Source: Macrotis lagotis | Lineage: Eukaryota; Chordata; Mammalia; Peramelemorphia; Peramelidae | Reading direction: 5' to 3' | Length of the DNA stretch: 64,000 nucleotides | Assembly: GCF_037893015.1 (NCBI RefSeq) | Contig: NC_133660.1 | Location: forward strand, 165,976,363 to 166,040,362 | Shown here: one piece after another, positions 34,276-46,174 of the stretch | How positions within the stretch are numbered: position 1 is the first letter of the stretch | Layout: each line of letters starts with the position of its first letter | Notes under the pieces: model-generated | Database searches by the model: none | Told to the model about the DNA's origin: nothing | The model's input: the letters and a program-made list of their open reading frames with translations, nothing else | Made by a program: the position numbers and the translations under genes

Positions 34276-34478
34276 TGTCAACCTTTGAAATTATTCTGTG
34301 TTTGAAATAAGAGGGCCTATAAAAATAGGGCCCTGGAAGGAGAGGGCATCTCAGCTTGTGTGGAAGATCTGAGGTCCACTTCAGTAGAGAAAACTATGGA
34401 CCTTTTAATAAAATGCCATTTTCTCAGTCCTCTGCCTCAGTCTCTTTTATTGTAGGTGGGACGATTTTAGTCACCACA
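34276..34478 (+). mobile_element. Possible truncated retroviral LTR
   Basis: A TG...CA-bounded segment with a TATA box (TATAAAAA, 34318-34325), an AATAAA signal (34407-34412) and a C/T-rich stretch after it, in the order expected for the 3' half of an LTR. A long SINE ends at its left edge. No target-site duplication was found. The call rests on signal order alone. Confidence 0.4.
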
Positions 34479-34517
34479 CTTGAAATCAGAAAGGCCTGAG
34501 TTCGAATAAAAACCCAG

Positions 34518-34648
34518 GGGGCGGCTAGGTGGCGAAGTGGATAGAGCCCTGGCCCTGGAGTCAGGAGTGCCTGAGTTCAAATCCAACCTCAGACACTTAA
34601 TAATTTAGCTGTGTGGCCTTGGGCAAGCCACTTAAGCCCACTGCCTGA
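34518..34648 (+). repeat. WSINE1-related SINE, shortened
   Basis: Starts GGGCGGCTAGGTGGCGAAGTGG and follows the SINE body with a small deletion (AATAATTTAGCTG). It ends CACTTAAGCCCACTGCC without a proper A tail. Confidence 0.88.
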
Positions 34649-34659
34649 AATTCTAGGTA

Positions 34660-35950
34660 GGCAACATGCCTTCTCTAGGCTGAGTCCTTTCCCCCATTCA
34701 AATTGTGTTACAGATTTTCAAGTCTTCTCCACTTACAGTTTCTATTCTAAATCAGTCTGATTCAGACAGTATTTGAACGATTTGGAAGTGATCTCTTTTA
34801 CCAAGAGTCCATGAGGCAATTGTCTATCAGTTTATGGCTGTTCATCAGGGATTCCAACTAAATCATCTATGTAAGTAGTTTCAGAGGATTGTCTTTGCAA
34901 GGTTTCCAAAAGTCTCTGAGGTTTATCGTGTAAACAGGCAAGTTGCTCAGTCTCTCCATATCTAGGTATGGAGTAGCCTTCTATTTATTTAATAATTTGT
35001 GTATTCTTTGAACACGTTTTTTAGCAAAACTGTCATTCAAGGTCTTGACAATGAAATTTGTTTTCACTGTGTTGTCTAATAAACAATCAAACATTTCACA
35101 TAAATCAAGAACAGTGCACTTGGAAAGCATACCCAGAAATGAACAAAGTAAAAAATTCTGGTCTCTAACATACAAATATGAATCAGGTATGGAAAAGGTT
35201 ATTTACTTCCACACAAAAGAAAGGAATGCCAATCATAAAAGAATCATAGTATGCATTACAGAGTGATTAGAATAGAATTCAGTGATAACTAATTACTCGA
35301 ACAATCAACTGGAAGATTGGATTCAAGCTTTGTTGGGACATAAAAAATTATTTTTGCAAGATTGCTAATTAGCCATGTTACATTAACCTCCATTGGCATT
35401 TTCTAACCAAAGAACCAAGCTTGATGTTTCTAGTTGCCTTTCTCTAAAATTGACTTGTCCTTTGGTATAAACTAACTCCTGCCCTTGTTTAGGCACTCTC
35501 TCCCACCATGTTGTTTGAGTGTCAGATAAAGGGAACATTATCCATCTAGAGGGGATATAAGCCCAAAATCACCACAGCCTCTATAAAGTGTGACATTGAG
35601 ACATCAGACTCAGTCTTTTAGTCACAGTAGCCAATTAAAAGACACTCAGTAGATAAGTCAAATCTAACCAAAAACTTGCCCCCAGAGTTCCCTCTCAATA
35701 AAATGAAATTGTAGCTGTACATGATGGGGCGGGGCGGGACATATTATACAAACATTCTCCCAATCTAGTCTCAACTAATAATAACAAGGGATGACTTCAG
35801 AGTAGATTCAGAAGACATTTTTTAATTCTGTTCTTAAATTGTTATAAGGGAAATCACTTTGAATTACCAAAAGTCTCCTAAATGCAAATCCTTCCTGTAT
35901 GACGTTGGACAAAACATTCAAAATCTCTAGCCCTCTCTAGTTCTCTCATC
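34660..35950. other. Unassigned intergenic stretch
   Basis: About 1.3 kb with no gene recognised. Two opposed short ORFs (34981-35266) are mutual shadows. A weak MIR-like trace lies near 35860-35960. Confidence 0.4.
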
Positions 35951-35959
35951 TAGAAAATG

Positions 35960-36695
35960 AATGAAGTTAAACAAGATAATTTTTGTAATAGCAAAGAATT
36001 GGAAATTGAGGAAATGCTCAATAATTGGGGAATGGTTAAACAGGTTGTGGTATATTATTGTGATGAAATATTATCTTGGTATAAGAAATGACAAGCAGGA
36101 TGCTTTCAGAAAAATCTGGGAAAACTTAAAGTGAAGTTAGCAGAAGTAGAACATTATATACACTAATAGCAATGTTATACTGTTCAACTATGAATGACTT
36201 AGCTAGTCTCAGCAATACAATGATCCAGAGCAATTTCAAAAGATGATGAAAAATGCTGTCCATCTCCAGGGAAAGAACTGATGGTGCAGATTGAACTGCT
36301 TGAACCAATTGAATGCAGATTGAAGAATGCTTTTTTTAGGTTTTTGCAAGGCAAATAGGGTTAAGTGTCTTGCCCAAGGCCACACAGCTAGGTAACTATT
36401 AAGTGTCTGAGGTCAGATTTGAACTCAGGTACACCTGACTCCAGGGTTGTACTCTATTCACTGTGCCAACTAGTCACCCCTGAAGCATGCTTTTTAAACT
36501 TTATTATTCTTATTTTTTTGTTCTGCATTTTCTGTAAAATATGGCTAAAATGGAAATGTTTTGCATGACTGTACCTATATAATCTATATCACATTGTTTT
36601 CCTTCTCAAGGAGGGTGGGTGTAAAGAGGGAATGAGGGAATGAAGGAGATTATTTGGAACTCAAAAATATTTTCAAATAAATGTTTAAAAATTTT
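35960..36695 (+). mobile_element. L1 3' UTR, split by a SINE
   Basis: Plus-strand L1 3' region: GCAAAGAATTGGAAATTGAGG, GGAATGGTTAAACAGGTTG, CAGCAATACAATGATCCAGAG. It is interrupted at 36335-36480 and ends near CAAATAAATGTTTAAAA. Confidence 0.82.
36335..36480 (-). repeat. WSINE1-type SINE, nested in L1
   Basis: Minus-strand copy with a 14-bp duplication, one mismatch: TGAAGAATGCTTTT (36321-36334) and TGAAGCATGCTTTT (36481-36494). Confidence 0.9.
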
Positions 36696-36699
36696 GCTT

Positions 36700-39600
36700 A
36701 TATATAATTGAGGGAAAATTAAATGTAATTAAATGTAAAAAAAGTATAATAGAGTCAGGTTTTGGATTCAGGAAGATATTTTTGTGTAAAGTACTGTCAT
36801 AAAGAATAATCTCAATGTGACATAATCAGGATAGAGAGAAGCCAATGACACAGGCATCTGTTTATAAGCAGCAGGAATAGAAAATTCAGAACCAAAAATA
36901 CATTTCTATTATATGAAACAATGGTGATCCTTAGCTCTAGACATTTCCTAGGAGAGTTCCAAGTCTTGTGTAAATCACACCATGCCCTTTGCTCCCACCT
37001 TCACTATGTTTATCCAAGTAAATTCAGCTGAATATGAAAATGAATATCAATGACAGCCTTGAAGTTAGGGTAGGATGGGGTGAGGAGTCTTAAAAAGGCA
37101 AGCTGGATACATGGGAAATGAAGCAAGGTGAAGGGAATGATCCCACTTTCTTTACTTCGCTATTGATGAGAATGTTTATACATTTCAAAAATTGTGTAGC
37201 CTCATTCCTATGTACTATCAAGTAAGACAACCTAGATGAGGGAATAGATTAAATAGACTTTGAAATCACTTTCATCTCTAATGATGACTTTCAGCTCTAA
37301 ATAATAGATGCCTGTTCTCCATATTCTCCCTTCATGAATATTTGTCCATAATTAGTAACAAAGAACCTTGGTGATTACCCCCAGGGACTCTACCAAGGGA
37401 AGGCTCTACCTCTGCTTCCACACAACAAAAATTTGCATCCTACTGTTTTACATTCATGAAAATTTCTCTCCTCCACAGGTATAACAGCTGCTTCTTCCTC
37501 AAAGTAGGTAATCCAAATTCGGTTATCATTTTACATAGTCATCCACATAGAGAAAGGGGTCCTTTAAACTGAAGGCAACTTGAAATTAACTAATTTTGGG
37601 TTGCTCATAAATGCCAACCTACCTACCTACACCAATAAAAATTCCTTATACATTTATTTTCCCTGTCTTGTGAAGTTACTGTTTCTAACTCTTAAATGAT
37701 TTTCAGTTAAATAATCTAGGAGCCTGCAAAAAGTGGTATTGCATTTTGGAAATTTTTTCCCAATATAAAATTTCTTTGATATAATATAAGAATTGGACCT
37801 ATGATTTTAATGGCATAAGACTCCCAGAAGAAACTGCTTCTATTGGCAATTGTTGAGTTGATTGGTTTTACTAAGCCATTTTCCTTCATTACAAGAAGTT
37901 CATTGGATGAGGGATGGTATATCATACCTGTGAAGAAAAGAATCCTCTAAACTATATCATTATGGGTAATTAAGAATGGAAATACTTGGCTTAAAAAAGA
38001 TAGTGATGAAACATTTTCTTTTTTAGTAGAACATGAAACTTTTGAGATTGCATAATAAAGAGGAAACAGTCCCTTTAATTTAATAAACATACTTGTTAAG
38101 AGTTTACCTCAGAATAGCTTATTATTACATTTTAGTAAATATAGAATCCCTTTGACCTACTGTATATTTTTATTTGCTCTCAAGAATATGATAAATAGAG
38201 TGAGAGTAACAAAAGGAAAAGGTTACTCAGGTTGCTAGGACACATTATCTATGTGTTAATGCCTTTTGCTGATTCATGCTTGTTCAGATACTAAGGAGAT
38301 ATCATCATTATTAATAACTCATATAAATACCTTTAGCTCACAGTAGCATTTTTCCTTTGAAAAACTCCAGTATTCTGTTCAAGATAATTATGGAATAGCC
38401 AAGGTTCTAGGGTATTTTTAGGTACCTATTTCTGGAACATCAGTATACATAGTGAGAGTACAAGCCTTTAAAATTCTTTCTACATGTTCATACCCCACTG
38501 ACTAACTTAATTATTAAAAAATATTAAATGCATGGCAACATGCATTTGAAACATGAGAATTTACTTTTACTTTAGGGTAAGGTTTAAATTTTGGGAGAAA
38601 TGGAAGTCCATTATTTTGTTTTGTTTTGCTGTTAGCAAATTTTCTAGATCTAAAATTACTTTGTTAGATTAAAGACATTAAAAATTTTATTTTTAAAATT
38701 AAAAATTAAAAGTTCATTTAGTAATTACAGATTTAATTCTTTTTGAATTTATTATTATTTCATAAATTAATAAATAAGATTTCATAGACTGTGGAGCATG
38801 GCACATAACAATCTCCAAAAAGCTAAAATTATGGGTAATCCAAAGGAGAGATACATAATAGGATTAAGCAGGTTGTAGCATATGACCTATGATGACTTAT
38901 ATGAACATAAAAGAAAGTGGGAAACATGGAAGGAGATTGAACAGCCCAAGTGATGAATATGTGCACATATATTATCAAGAGATTTAGAAGTCCTCTAGGA
39001 TAGTGACTAGGTTCTATATGGAGGACTTGGGGAAGAATATGGACAAGAGTTGAACAATATGATGAGTAGAAAGTTGATGATAAAGATTTTTCTGGCTGCA
39101 GGAAGTACTCACACTGAGATCATATAAATACCACAACCTTTAAGTAAAGAATTCAAGGTCCTGATCCTGAAGAGTTAAAGAACACTCCTCTAGGCACTGA
39201 GATGCAATATTTGGATAAAATACAGTCCTACTGGAGGTCCCAGGGAGATAAGGCACAACTATAATGTACAATAAAGGCATTGAACAGTATTATGTAAGGT
39301 GCTCAAGTTTAAAAATTGTTAATTAGGGAGCAGGGTTTAGAGAAGGTTTCCTAGAAGAAATGGATTTTGAGATGGACTTAAGGATATGAAAGGAATTCAA
39401 TAGGCAAAGAGAGAAAAAACCATGTTGTGTCCAAGGAATAATAAGTTGAAGTATAGAGGGAATTAACATGAAAATTTTGCTAGCTGATGAGAAGCAGACA
39501 AACCTCTGAGGACAGAAGATACAACTATCAATATTATAGCATAGTAGACAATATTGGTTTTTAGTCTTAGTCCTAGCAGTCTCCATGAGGTCAAGCTAAA

Positions 39601-40975
39601 ACCAAAAAAAAGTGAAAAGACTGGGAGAAGGACAAAATTTGCTAAAAAATATTTTTTTTTTGCTACCTAGGAATTAGAATAGCTCCCATCTTCTGAGCTA
39701 TCTGCGATTACTACTTCTTTTGATACTTTAGTTCTTTTGTGGATCTCAAGGTCATGAGACAAGAGGGGACAAGGTGCTAATTTTTTTTATAATTACAAAA
39801 CCATTTTTAAATAGTTACATAACTTTTGCTCATAATTCTTTCCATCCGAAATCCCTGAGCTCATTTGTGTCTAACCTGTCCAGAATTAAGTGGATGCTAC
39901 TGCCAATGATGACTGTATTCTCAGTCTTTAGAGATCTCTTCAGGAGAGGTACCTATCCAATTCCCAGATCAAGTCAACCAAAGGAAGCAGACCAGCAAAA
40001 ATCATCAGCATCAATTCTTTCTCCCTCTCTCTCTCTCTCTCTCTCCCTAGTAACAGTACACAACATTATTCTTGCATTCAAAGTATACTAGATTACTTGT
40101 CCCCAGTAGATGGGAATTTCCATGATGTAAATAGTTTCAGATGTTTACTAAACATCTTTCTTGCTATTGCATAGCTTTTTGAAATTGTATTGGAAAAGCA
40201 AAGGACTGGTATTATTTGAAGTGATGTCATATGCATGAGGGAGTAGACTGTTCTCCTTGTCCCTGAAGGTAGAAGTGGAGTCTAGGGGTTGGAAGTAGCA
40301 GAGCCAAACTGACATAAGGAAACAAGACTGTCCAAAAATGAAAATGGCTATCTCAGGAAGTAGATTCCCCTCCCCCCCCCCCGATTTCTTTCTATGAAGG
40401 CTACTGACCACTTTTTTAGGTATATCACTGAGGAATTCCAGTTCTTGAAATAGATGAGTCAAGATCCCCTTGACTCTGAGATTCTTTATTAGCATTATAT
40501 GGGCCCTTAGAAGATCATTTCTTCTCATGGTGGAAGTATCCATGGTTTGGGGATAGAACCTGTTTGGTTTTCCTTTCAAACCAACCTACAACTATATATT
40601 TTTTATAGCCTATTCTCTATTTCTTATCAAGAACGTTGCTAATTTTAGCCTGTTCGATGTTATCCTAAGGCCCTGACTTTGCATATTTACCCCAGCCAGC
40701 ACAATAAACCAGTGTGACTCTCCTTTTCTTCCTTCTTAAATACTTTTTTTGTTTCTCATTGTAATTATCCAAGTATCCCTTCCTCTCCCCTTCCTAGAGA
40801 GTCAACAAATATGACAGTATTTTTAGAGGGGAAAAAAATCTTCACAAAACACATTAAAAAGTCTGAAAAATGTGCAATGTGTAACATCTGTGGACTTTTC
40901 ACCTCCACAACAGGGTGGATTGGGAGTGTCTTCTTCTTTTGAGTTGAACTTAATCTTTGTAATTTTGTTACAATT
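36700..40975. other. Largest repeat-poor intergenic stretch
   Basis: About 4.3 kb in which I recognise almost nothing: a family A trace near 39325-39460 and a short (CT)n tract at 40015-40048. ORFs of 69-143 codons here carry no known motif, and there are no paired splice signals I can support. It could hold regulatory sequence for the downstream gene; nothing in the bases proves that. Confidence 0.5.
40015..40048 (+). repeat. (CT)n microsatellite
   Basis: Short CT dinucleotide repeat with one interruption at each end. Confidence 0.93.
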
Positions 40976-40978
40976 ACT

Positions 40979-41126
40979 TTTTTTTAGGTTTTCGCAAGGC
41001 AAATGGGGTTAAGTGGCTTGCCCAAGGCCACACAGCTAGGTAATTAAGTGTCTGAGGCTGGATTGGAACTCAGGTATTCCTGACTGCAAGGCCGGTGCTC
41101 TATCCACTGCGCCACCTAGCTGCCCC
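40979..41126 (-). repeat. WSINE1-type SINE
   Basis: Minus-strand copy: poly(T) then AGGTTTTCGCAAGGCAAATG, AAGTGGCTTGCCCAAGGCC, ending CGCCACCTAGCTGCCCC. I could not find a clear target-site duplication. Confidence 0.92.
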
Positions 41127-41484
41127 GGCATTAAATTCTTAATATGGAAATTCTGGTCAACAACATAAATTAAGGCCCTGTTTGAGGCCTTGTGCCAAAA
41201 TAACTTGGAAACAAAAAAAAAACCCCAGCAATAGTGCCAGCCCTCAAGGAGCTGCCAACTAAGCGGGAGACAACCTGCAACTACTAAGGCAGATCCATAC
41301 CTCTGCAGTTTATAGACTGAGGGAATTGCCGAGAGGACCAAGACGTTAAATGATTTACTCAGTCACTAAAATCAATCAGTGTGTCTGGGCAGGGACTTGG
41401 ACTCAAGTTTTGCCGACTCTGAGACTGTCTGTTAAACAACACCCCCCCCAAAAGCCCTAATCCTACAAGTTTTGATTTAATCTT

Positions 41485-41609
41485 TTAAAATTGATTCTTA
41501 TTTTATTTTTCCAATTACATATTATTAAAGCTTTTCAACATTCATCACAAGCATATTTATAAATTACATAATCTCCCTCCCCCCTCCCTGCCCATCCCTC
41601 TCCCTCAGC
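41485..41609 (-). mobile_element. Very short 5'-truncated L1
   Basis: 125 bp of L1 terminal sequence (TTTTATTTTTCCAATTACAT on the plus strand) between a perfect 16-bp duplication GTTTTGATTTAATCTT (41469-41484 and 41610-41625). A complete, extremely truncated insertion about 250 bp upstream of the CpG island. Confidence 0.9.
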
Positions 41610-42330
41610 GTTTTGATTTAATCTTACGCCTCCTGAGAGCAAAAAGCTAAACACTGGATCAGGTACCCCAAGGCCAAAGGCACGGCTGTTTTCATTTAGA
41701 GGGAGGGCCCTGTCGAGCCATTCGATTGTTTTGGAGAACATCAGGTTTTGTCTTGCCTGTTTTTTCTGGGAAACTGTTGGTATGAGAAACGTTTTCCAAG
41801 TGCGCCTGAAGCTTAGTATGTTGGCTCAGATGCCCAGTGGCACAAGGAATAAAGGCCTGGCGGCGGTGCGCAGCCAGGAAAGAGCAGATCTCTCTGGCTT
41901 TGCGTGATTTGCCATCATCATTCTACGCAGAGGCATTGGTTGACTTTGACTCACGGATTCCCGTGACTAATGCTGCCTCTTCCCCAGCCGGGGTCCCCTA
42001 AATGGAGGTGAGAGGAGGACACCCATCAGGGCGATGGGCAGCCTGGGGTGCCAAGGCGCAGCCGGCAGTGGTCAACTACCTAAGCCGGGGTTCAGACACG
42101 TCCTCCCGCCTGGGTGCCCCCCCGGCCAGTTCCTAGGCGCCCCGTTCTCTAGTGCCGCGGGGCGGACTTGGCTTCAGCACCTCCGGGGCACAGGACAGAG
42201 CTTGGCCCGGGGGCGCTCGGAGGTTCCAGCGCCCCGACCTGCTCAGGGGCGCCCCGGGCAGCTAAGCCCTAGTCTCCGCCCTTCCCCTCTCCACCCCACC
42301 CCAACCCAGCCAGGGTTGGGGAGCGCACAG

Positions 42331-42338
42331 GGGGCGGG
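42331..42338 (+). promoter_or_regulatory. GC box (Sp1/KLF-type site)
   Basis: GGGGCGGG inside the CpG island, about 110 bp upstream of the best candidate exon 1 splice donor. A sequence match only. Confidence 0.45.
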
Positions 42339-42369
42339 CCCGAGCTCCTGTGGGTGGGGGAGGGCGCAT

Positions 42370-42447
42370 CTTGCTTAGCTTGCGCGTCCCAGAGAGCGGC
42401 GGTTCTGCAAAGGGGATTAGAAGCTGCAGGCGACCTCCTCCCCAGAG
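42370..42447 (+). other. OCIAD2: Candidate non-coding exon 1 of OCIAD2
   Basis: The strongest splice donor in the island's 3' half is CAGAG|GTGAGC at 42447/42448, downstream of the GC box. Alternatives are at about 42009 (GGAG|GTGAGA) and 42580 (GAAG|GTGACT). The 5' end given here is a guess. No start codon is required, because the coding start with good context is in the next exon. Confidence 0.35.
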
Positions 42448-42839
42448 GTGAGCTGAGTGGAGCAGAGCCGCTACCCACCTTCCCATCTTCCCCTCAAGCT
42501 GGCGGGAGTCTTGGATCCTTTGCCCACCCTGCTGTCCCCCAGCGCACCGGTCATACTGTCAGAACCAGCCCCGGGGAAGGTGACTGGTGGCGCGGGATGG
42601 CGGGGGCTAGATACTGGGGCTCGGCGCTGCCTTCCGAGCCCCCCGCCTCAGAGAGCGCACAAGCGTCCCAGGAGGGAGGTGGTAGAAGCAGGGGTGTTGC
42701 GTTTGAGTGGAGGCATCCGTGCGTCAGAGGGAAGAGAGGCAGCTTGGCTCCATTCTAGACAACGGCACTTGGCAATGGGGGAGCGCGATCTTTGCTATCA
42801 ACTTAGGGCAGGAGGGTCCGCTGAGGTCACAGGGTTTTA

Positions 42840-42989
42840 TTTTGTTGTTTTGGGTTTTGTTTGTTTTTTTGGCAGGGCAATGGGGTTAAGCTTGCCCAAG
42901 GCCACACAGCTAGGGAATTATTAAGTGTCTGAGGCCGGATTTGAACTCCAGGGCCGGTGCTTTATCCACTGCGCCACCTAGCCGCCCCA
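42840..42989 (-). repeat. WSINE1-type SINE in intron 1
   Basis: Minus-strand copy with a 16-bp duplication, one mismatch: AGGTCACAGGGTTTTA (42824-42839) and AGGTCATAGGGTTTTA (42990-43005). It sits just beyond the CpG island. Confidence 0.92.
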
Positions 42990-43005
42990 AGGTCATAGGG
43001 TTTTA

Positions 43006-43135
43006 GATTAAGAACTGGAAGGGGCATTAGAGATCACCTAATCCATACCCTTCGCTTTGCAAATAAGGAAACTGTGACACAGAAGGGCTAAGGCACTTAG
43101 TAGTAAAGGTCCAATGTCTGACTTTGAAGCCAGTT
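43006..43135 (-). repeat. MIR-like fragment
   Basis: Minus-strand: GAGATCACCTAATCCATACCC, GCAAATAAGGAAACTGTGAC, CTAAGGCACTTAGTAG. Confidence 0.65.
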
Positions 43136-43139
43136 GTTT

Positions 43140-45905
43140 GTTTTTAAAATAAAACAATTTTTATTTCAAGTTTTGAGTTCCAAATTCTCCCTCTTCCTTT
43201 CCCTTCCCTGACACAGTAAGAATCAGATATAGGTCATACAGGTGCAGTTATGTAAAACATTTCCATTCTAGTCATTTTGTTTAAGAAGATTTGAATAAAA
43301 CAAAAAGAGAAATGAAAGAGGGAGAAAAATAGCATGCCTCAGTTGGCTTTGAAACAATATCAGTTCTTTCTTCGGAAGTAGTATAGTATGCTTCCTTAGT
43401 CCCTTGGGATTGTCTCAGATCATTGAACTGCTGAGTGTAGCCAAATTATTCATTGATCTTCATCAAGCAAAATTGCTATTACTGTGTACAAATTCTCCTG
43501 GTTCTTTTTAATTTCACTATGCATCAGTTAATGTAAGCCTTTACAGGATTTTCTGAAATCATTCTGTTTGTCATTTCTTTATAGCACAGCATAATTCCAT
43601 TATAACTATATTACCACAACTTGTTTAGCATCCTTCAAATTGTTGGACATCCTTTCGATTTCCAATTCTTAGCAACTACAAAAGGAGCTGCTATTAATAT
43701 TTTTGTCCAAATAGGCCCTTCCCCCCATTTACCCCCTTTTAAAATATGTGTAGGCTTAGTTTAAGTTTTCTTGAAAAAAGTAAAAAATCAGGGGGGCTCT
43801 GATTTTTTACTCTTTCCATAGGATTCCTGGGTTGAGAGGTGAATAGACAAAGTTATTAAATTTACATTTTAAAATAATTCCTGTACCCCAGAAGATTATT
43901 TCCAGTGGAAAACTGTGAACTTTCACTTGGTTGAGTGACAGGGTGAAGACTGGAAAGAAGACAGACAGAGTAGCTTTTTATTCACATTTAGAAGTCTGGG
44001 TGGGTTCCTTTGTCCTTTTCTTGGCAGATCAGGAAAGACAGCAGCTTTGGTTTGTCTCCTAAGTTATTTGCTCTAGTTCTAACTCAGACAAAATTACTTT
44101 TGAGGTGAAATGTTTGCCACCAGAAGCAAGACTAAAGCATTGAGACAGAACAATAAAGCAGATTAGCATATTAGATGGCCTATAAGACAAAAAAATTCCC
44201 TGACTTCAAATTCAGGATTTCAGTGTTTTGGTCCAGCCTAAGCTGATTTGTTTACACACCTTCTGCAGATGTCCTTAAGTTATCTACTACTCTAGACTGA
44301 GACAGGAAACTGTTCTATGTTGAATCAATTATTTTGGAAATAAAAACCCTTGTGGCTGTTCCTTTTAAACTAATTCTTAGGCTTCATTGTCCTCTAGAGA
44401 GTTAGACATTCTATGGCACAGCACTAAAATGAAACCATCTACAACTTGAGGGTGTGAGGGTATGTCTCCAACAAGAGGGTTGAACTTGGTCTAAGATTCA
44501 GTGAAAGGCTGCCTTTTCTCCCTTTGCCAGTGGGTCATGGCAAAGTTTTTTAGTAGATACTGCTCTTCACCACAGAGTTGGCTTTATCGGATCCGGATTC
44601 ACTTGGCATGTAGCATGAGTATCTCTGCCCCAGGGGGATTCTATATATAGAGTCCAGTCATCAGCCAAGATGGAGATGACCTTCTTCAGGAAGTGACTTC
44701 CTTTTCTCTTTCTCTTTTTTGGGGGGAATGTCTTTAGGATGTAGACCTAGCAATGGTATTGCTGGATCCAAGGGTATGCCCAGTTTTATAGCCCTTGGAG
44801 CATTGTTCCTAATTGCTCTCCAGAGTGGTTAGATTAGTTCACAACTCCACCAATGATGCATTAGTGCCTGAGGTTTCTCACATCCCTTTCAACATCCAAT
44901 ATTTTCCTTTTTTGTCATTTTAGCCAATCAGAAGTGGTACCTCAGAATTGTTTTCATTTGCATTTCTCCCATCAGTAATGACTTAGAGCATTGTTTCATT
45001 TGATTATAGATAGCTTTTATTTCTTTGTCTGAAAACTCTTTTTGTTCATATCCTTTGGTCATTTATCATTTGGGTAATGACTTGTAGTCTTATAAGTTTG
45101 GCTCAGTTCTCTACTATTTGAGAAATGAGACCTTTATTAGAGATACTTTCTGTAAATTTTCCCCCAATTTTCTGTTTTCCTTCTTATTTTGGTTGCATTG
45201 GTTTTGTTTATGCAAAACTTTTAAAATTTAGATAATCAAAATGATCTATTTTCCATTTTCTCTCTCATCTTCTTAGGTTTTAAATTCTTCCCTTATCCAT
45301 AAATCTGACAAATAAACTATTCTGTACTCTCAATTTGCTTATATTACCTTTTATGTGTAAATCATTTACCCATTTTGACCTTATCATGGTATATGGTATG
45401 AATGTTGATCTATACCTAGTTGCTTCCATACAGTTTTCCAATTTCCCCAGCAGATTTTGTCATATAATGACAAAAGCTTTTGTTCTTAAAGTTTGGATCT
45501 TTGTGGTTATCATTTATTAGATTATTATAGTCATTTGCTATAAGTTGTTTGTACCTAATCTATTCCATTGGTCCACCACTCTGTTTCTTAGCCAATACCA
45601 GATTGTTCTGATAATCACTGCTTTATAATATAGTTTGAGATCTGGTATGACTTTTTTATTATTGATTCCCTTGATATCCTTGAGCTTTTGTTCTACCAGA
45701 TGAATTTTGTTGTCATTTTTCTAGCGCTAATCAATTCTTTTTGGTAGTTTGATTGTTATAGCACTGCACAAGTAGATTAATTTAGGTAGAGTTGTCATTT
45801 TAATTATATTAACTTTGCCTATCCATGAGCAATTAACATTTTTTAGTTGTTTAGATTTTTCTATTTTGGGGTGTGAAAAGTGTTTTATAGCTGTGTTCAT
45901 CTATA
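43140..45905 (-). mobile_element. L1 3' half in intron 1, interrupted
   Basis: Minus-strand L1: terminal sequence at 43145 (CAATTTTTATTTCAAGTTTTG) through 'AGGAGCTGCTATTAATATTTTTG' at about 43710. It resumes at about 44715 (AGGATGTAGACCTAGCAATGG) and runs to ORF2-derived sequence at about 45500-45905 (GTCCACCACTCTGTTTCTTAG, CAGATTGTTCTGATAATCACTG). The two parts are consecutive in L1. About 970 bp of other sequence separates them. Confidence 0.85.
43741..44712. other. Unassigned segment inside an L1
   Basis: About 970 bp lying between consecutive parts of one L1. It contains an AATAAA at about 44150 and a TATATATAG near 44642, but no family, tail or target-site duplication that I can identify. 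Confidence 0.55.
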
Positions 45906-46025
45906 ACTATTTTACAGAGGAGAACCTGAGGTAAATAGGGGTTAAGTGACTTACCTGATCACACAACTAGCAAGCGAATTTGAATATAGGTCTGGTGCTC
46001 TATCCAATGAATCACCTACCTGCCC
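45906..46025 (-). repeat. MIR-like fragment
   Basis: Minus-strand: CTATTTTACAGAGGAGAACC, GGGGTTAAGTGACTTACCTG, CTCTATCCAATGAATCACC. Confidence 0.7.
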
Positions 46026-46174
46026 TGGGGATCTTGAGTACTTAACCTCTCATTTTCTCTGGAACAACTTTCTAATAATATACAAGTTATAACCTATTAC
46101 ATTGATAGAAGTTCACCAGTAACAACTCCCCACACAAATGAAATCTCAAGCAGATTTTTTTTAAAGATTCTATG

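Larger units (their letters stand above)
41850..42780. promoter_or_regulatory. OCIAD2: CpG island, likely OCIAD2 promoter
   Basis: The only CpG-rich, GC-rich stretch in the window. CpGs are frequent between about 41860 and 42720 and rare elsewhere. No TATA box is evident; GC boxes occur at 42159-42166 and 42331-42338. It lies about 6 kb upstream of the first coding exon of OCIAD2, on the correct side, as expected for a housekeeping-type promoter with a non-coding first exon. The assignment to OCIAD2 rests on position. Confidence 0.75.

Noticed and set aside
40148..40579. 143-codon minus-strand ORF in the repeat-poor block
   Set aside because: No recognised domain, low-complexity stretch GGGEGN from a C run, no supporting signals. 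Left as unassigned rather than called a gene.
1..41800. Search for a second protein-coding gene, such as 5' exons of the upstream neighbour, on either strand
   Set aside because: No conserved protein segment with matching splice sites was recognised. In human the next gene on this side is far away.
42034..42924. Several overlapping ORFs of 60-155 codons in the CpG island
   Set aside because: High GC content removes stop codons by chance. The ORFs overlap in several frames, show no domain, and one runs into a SINE.
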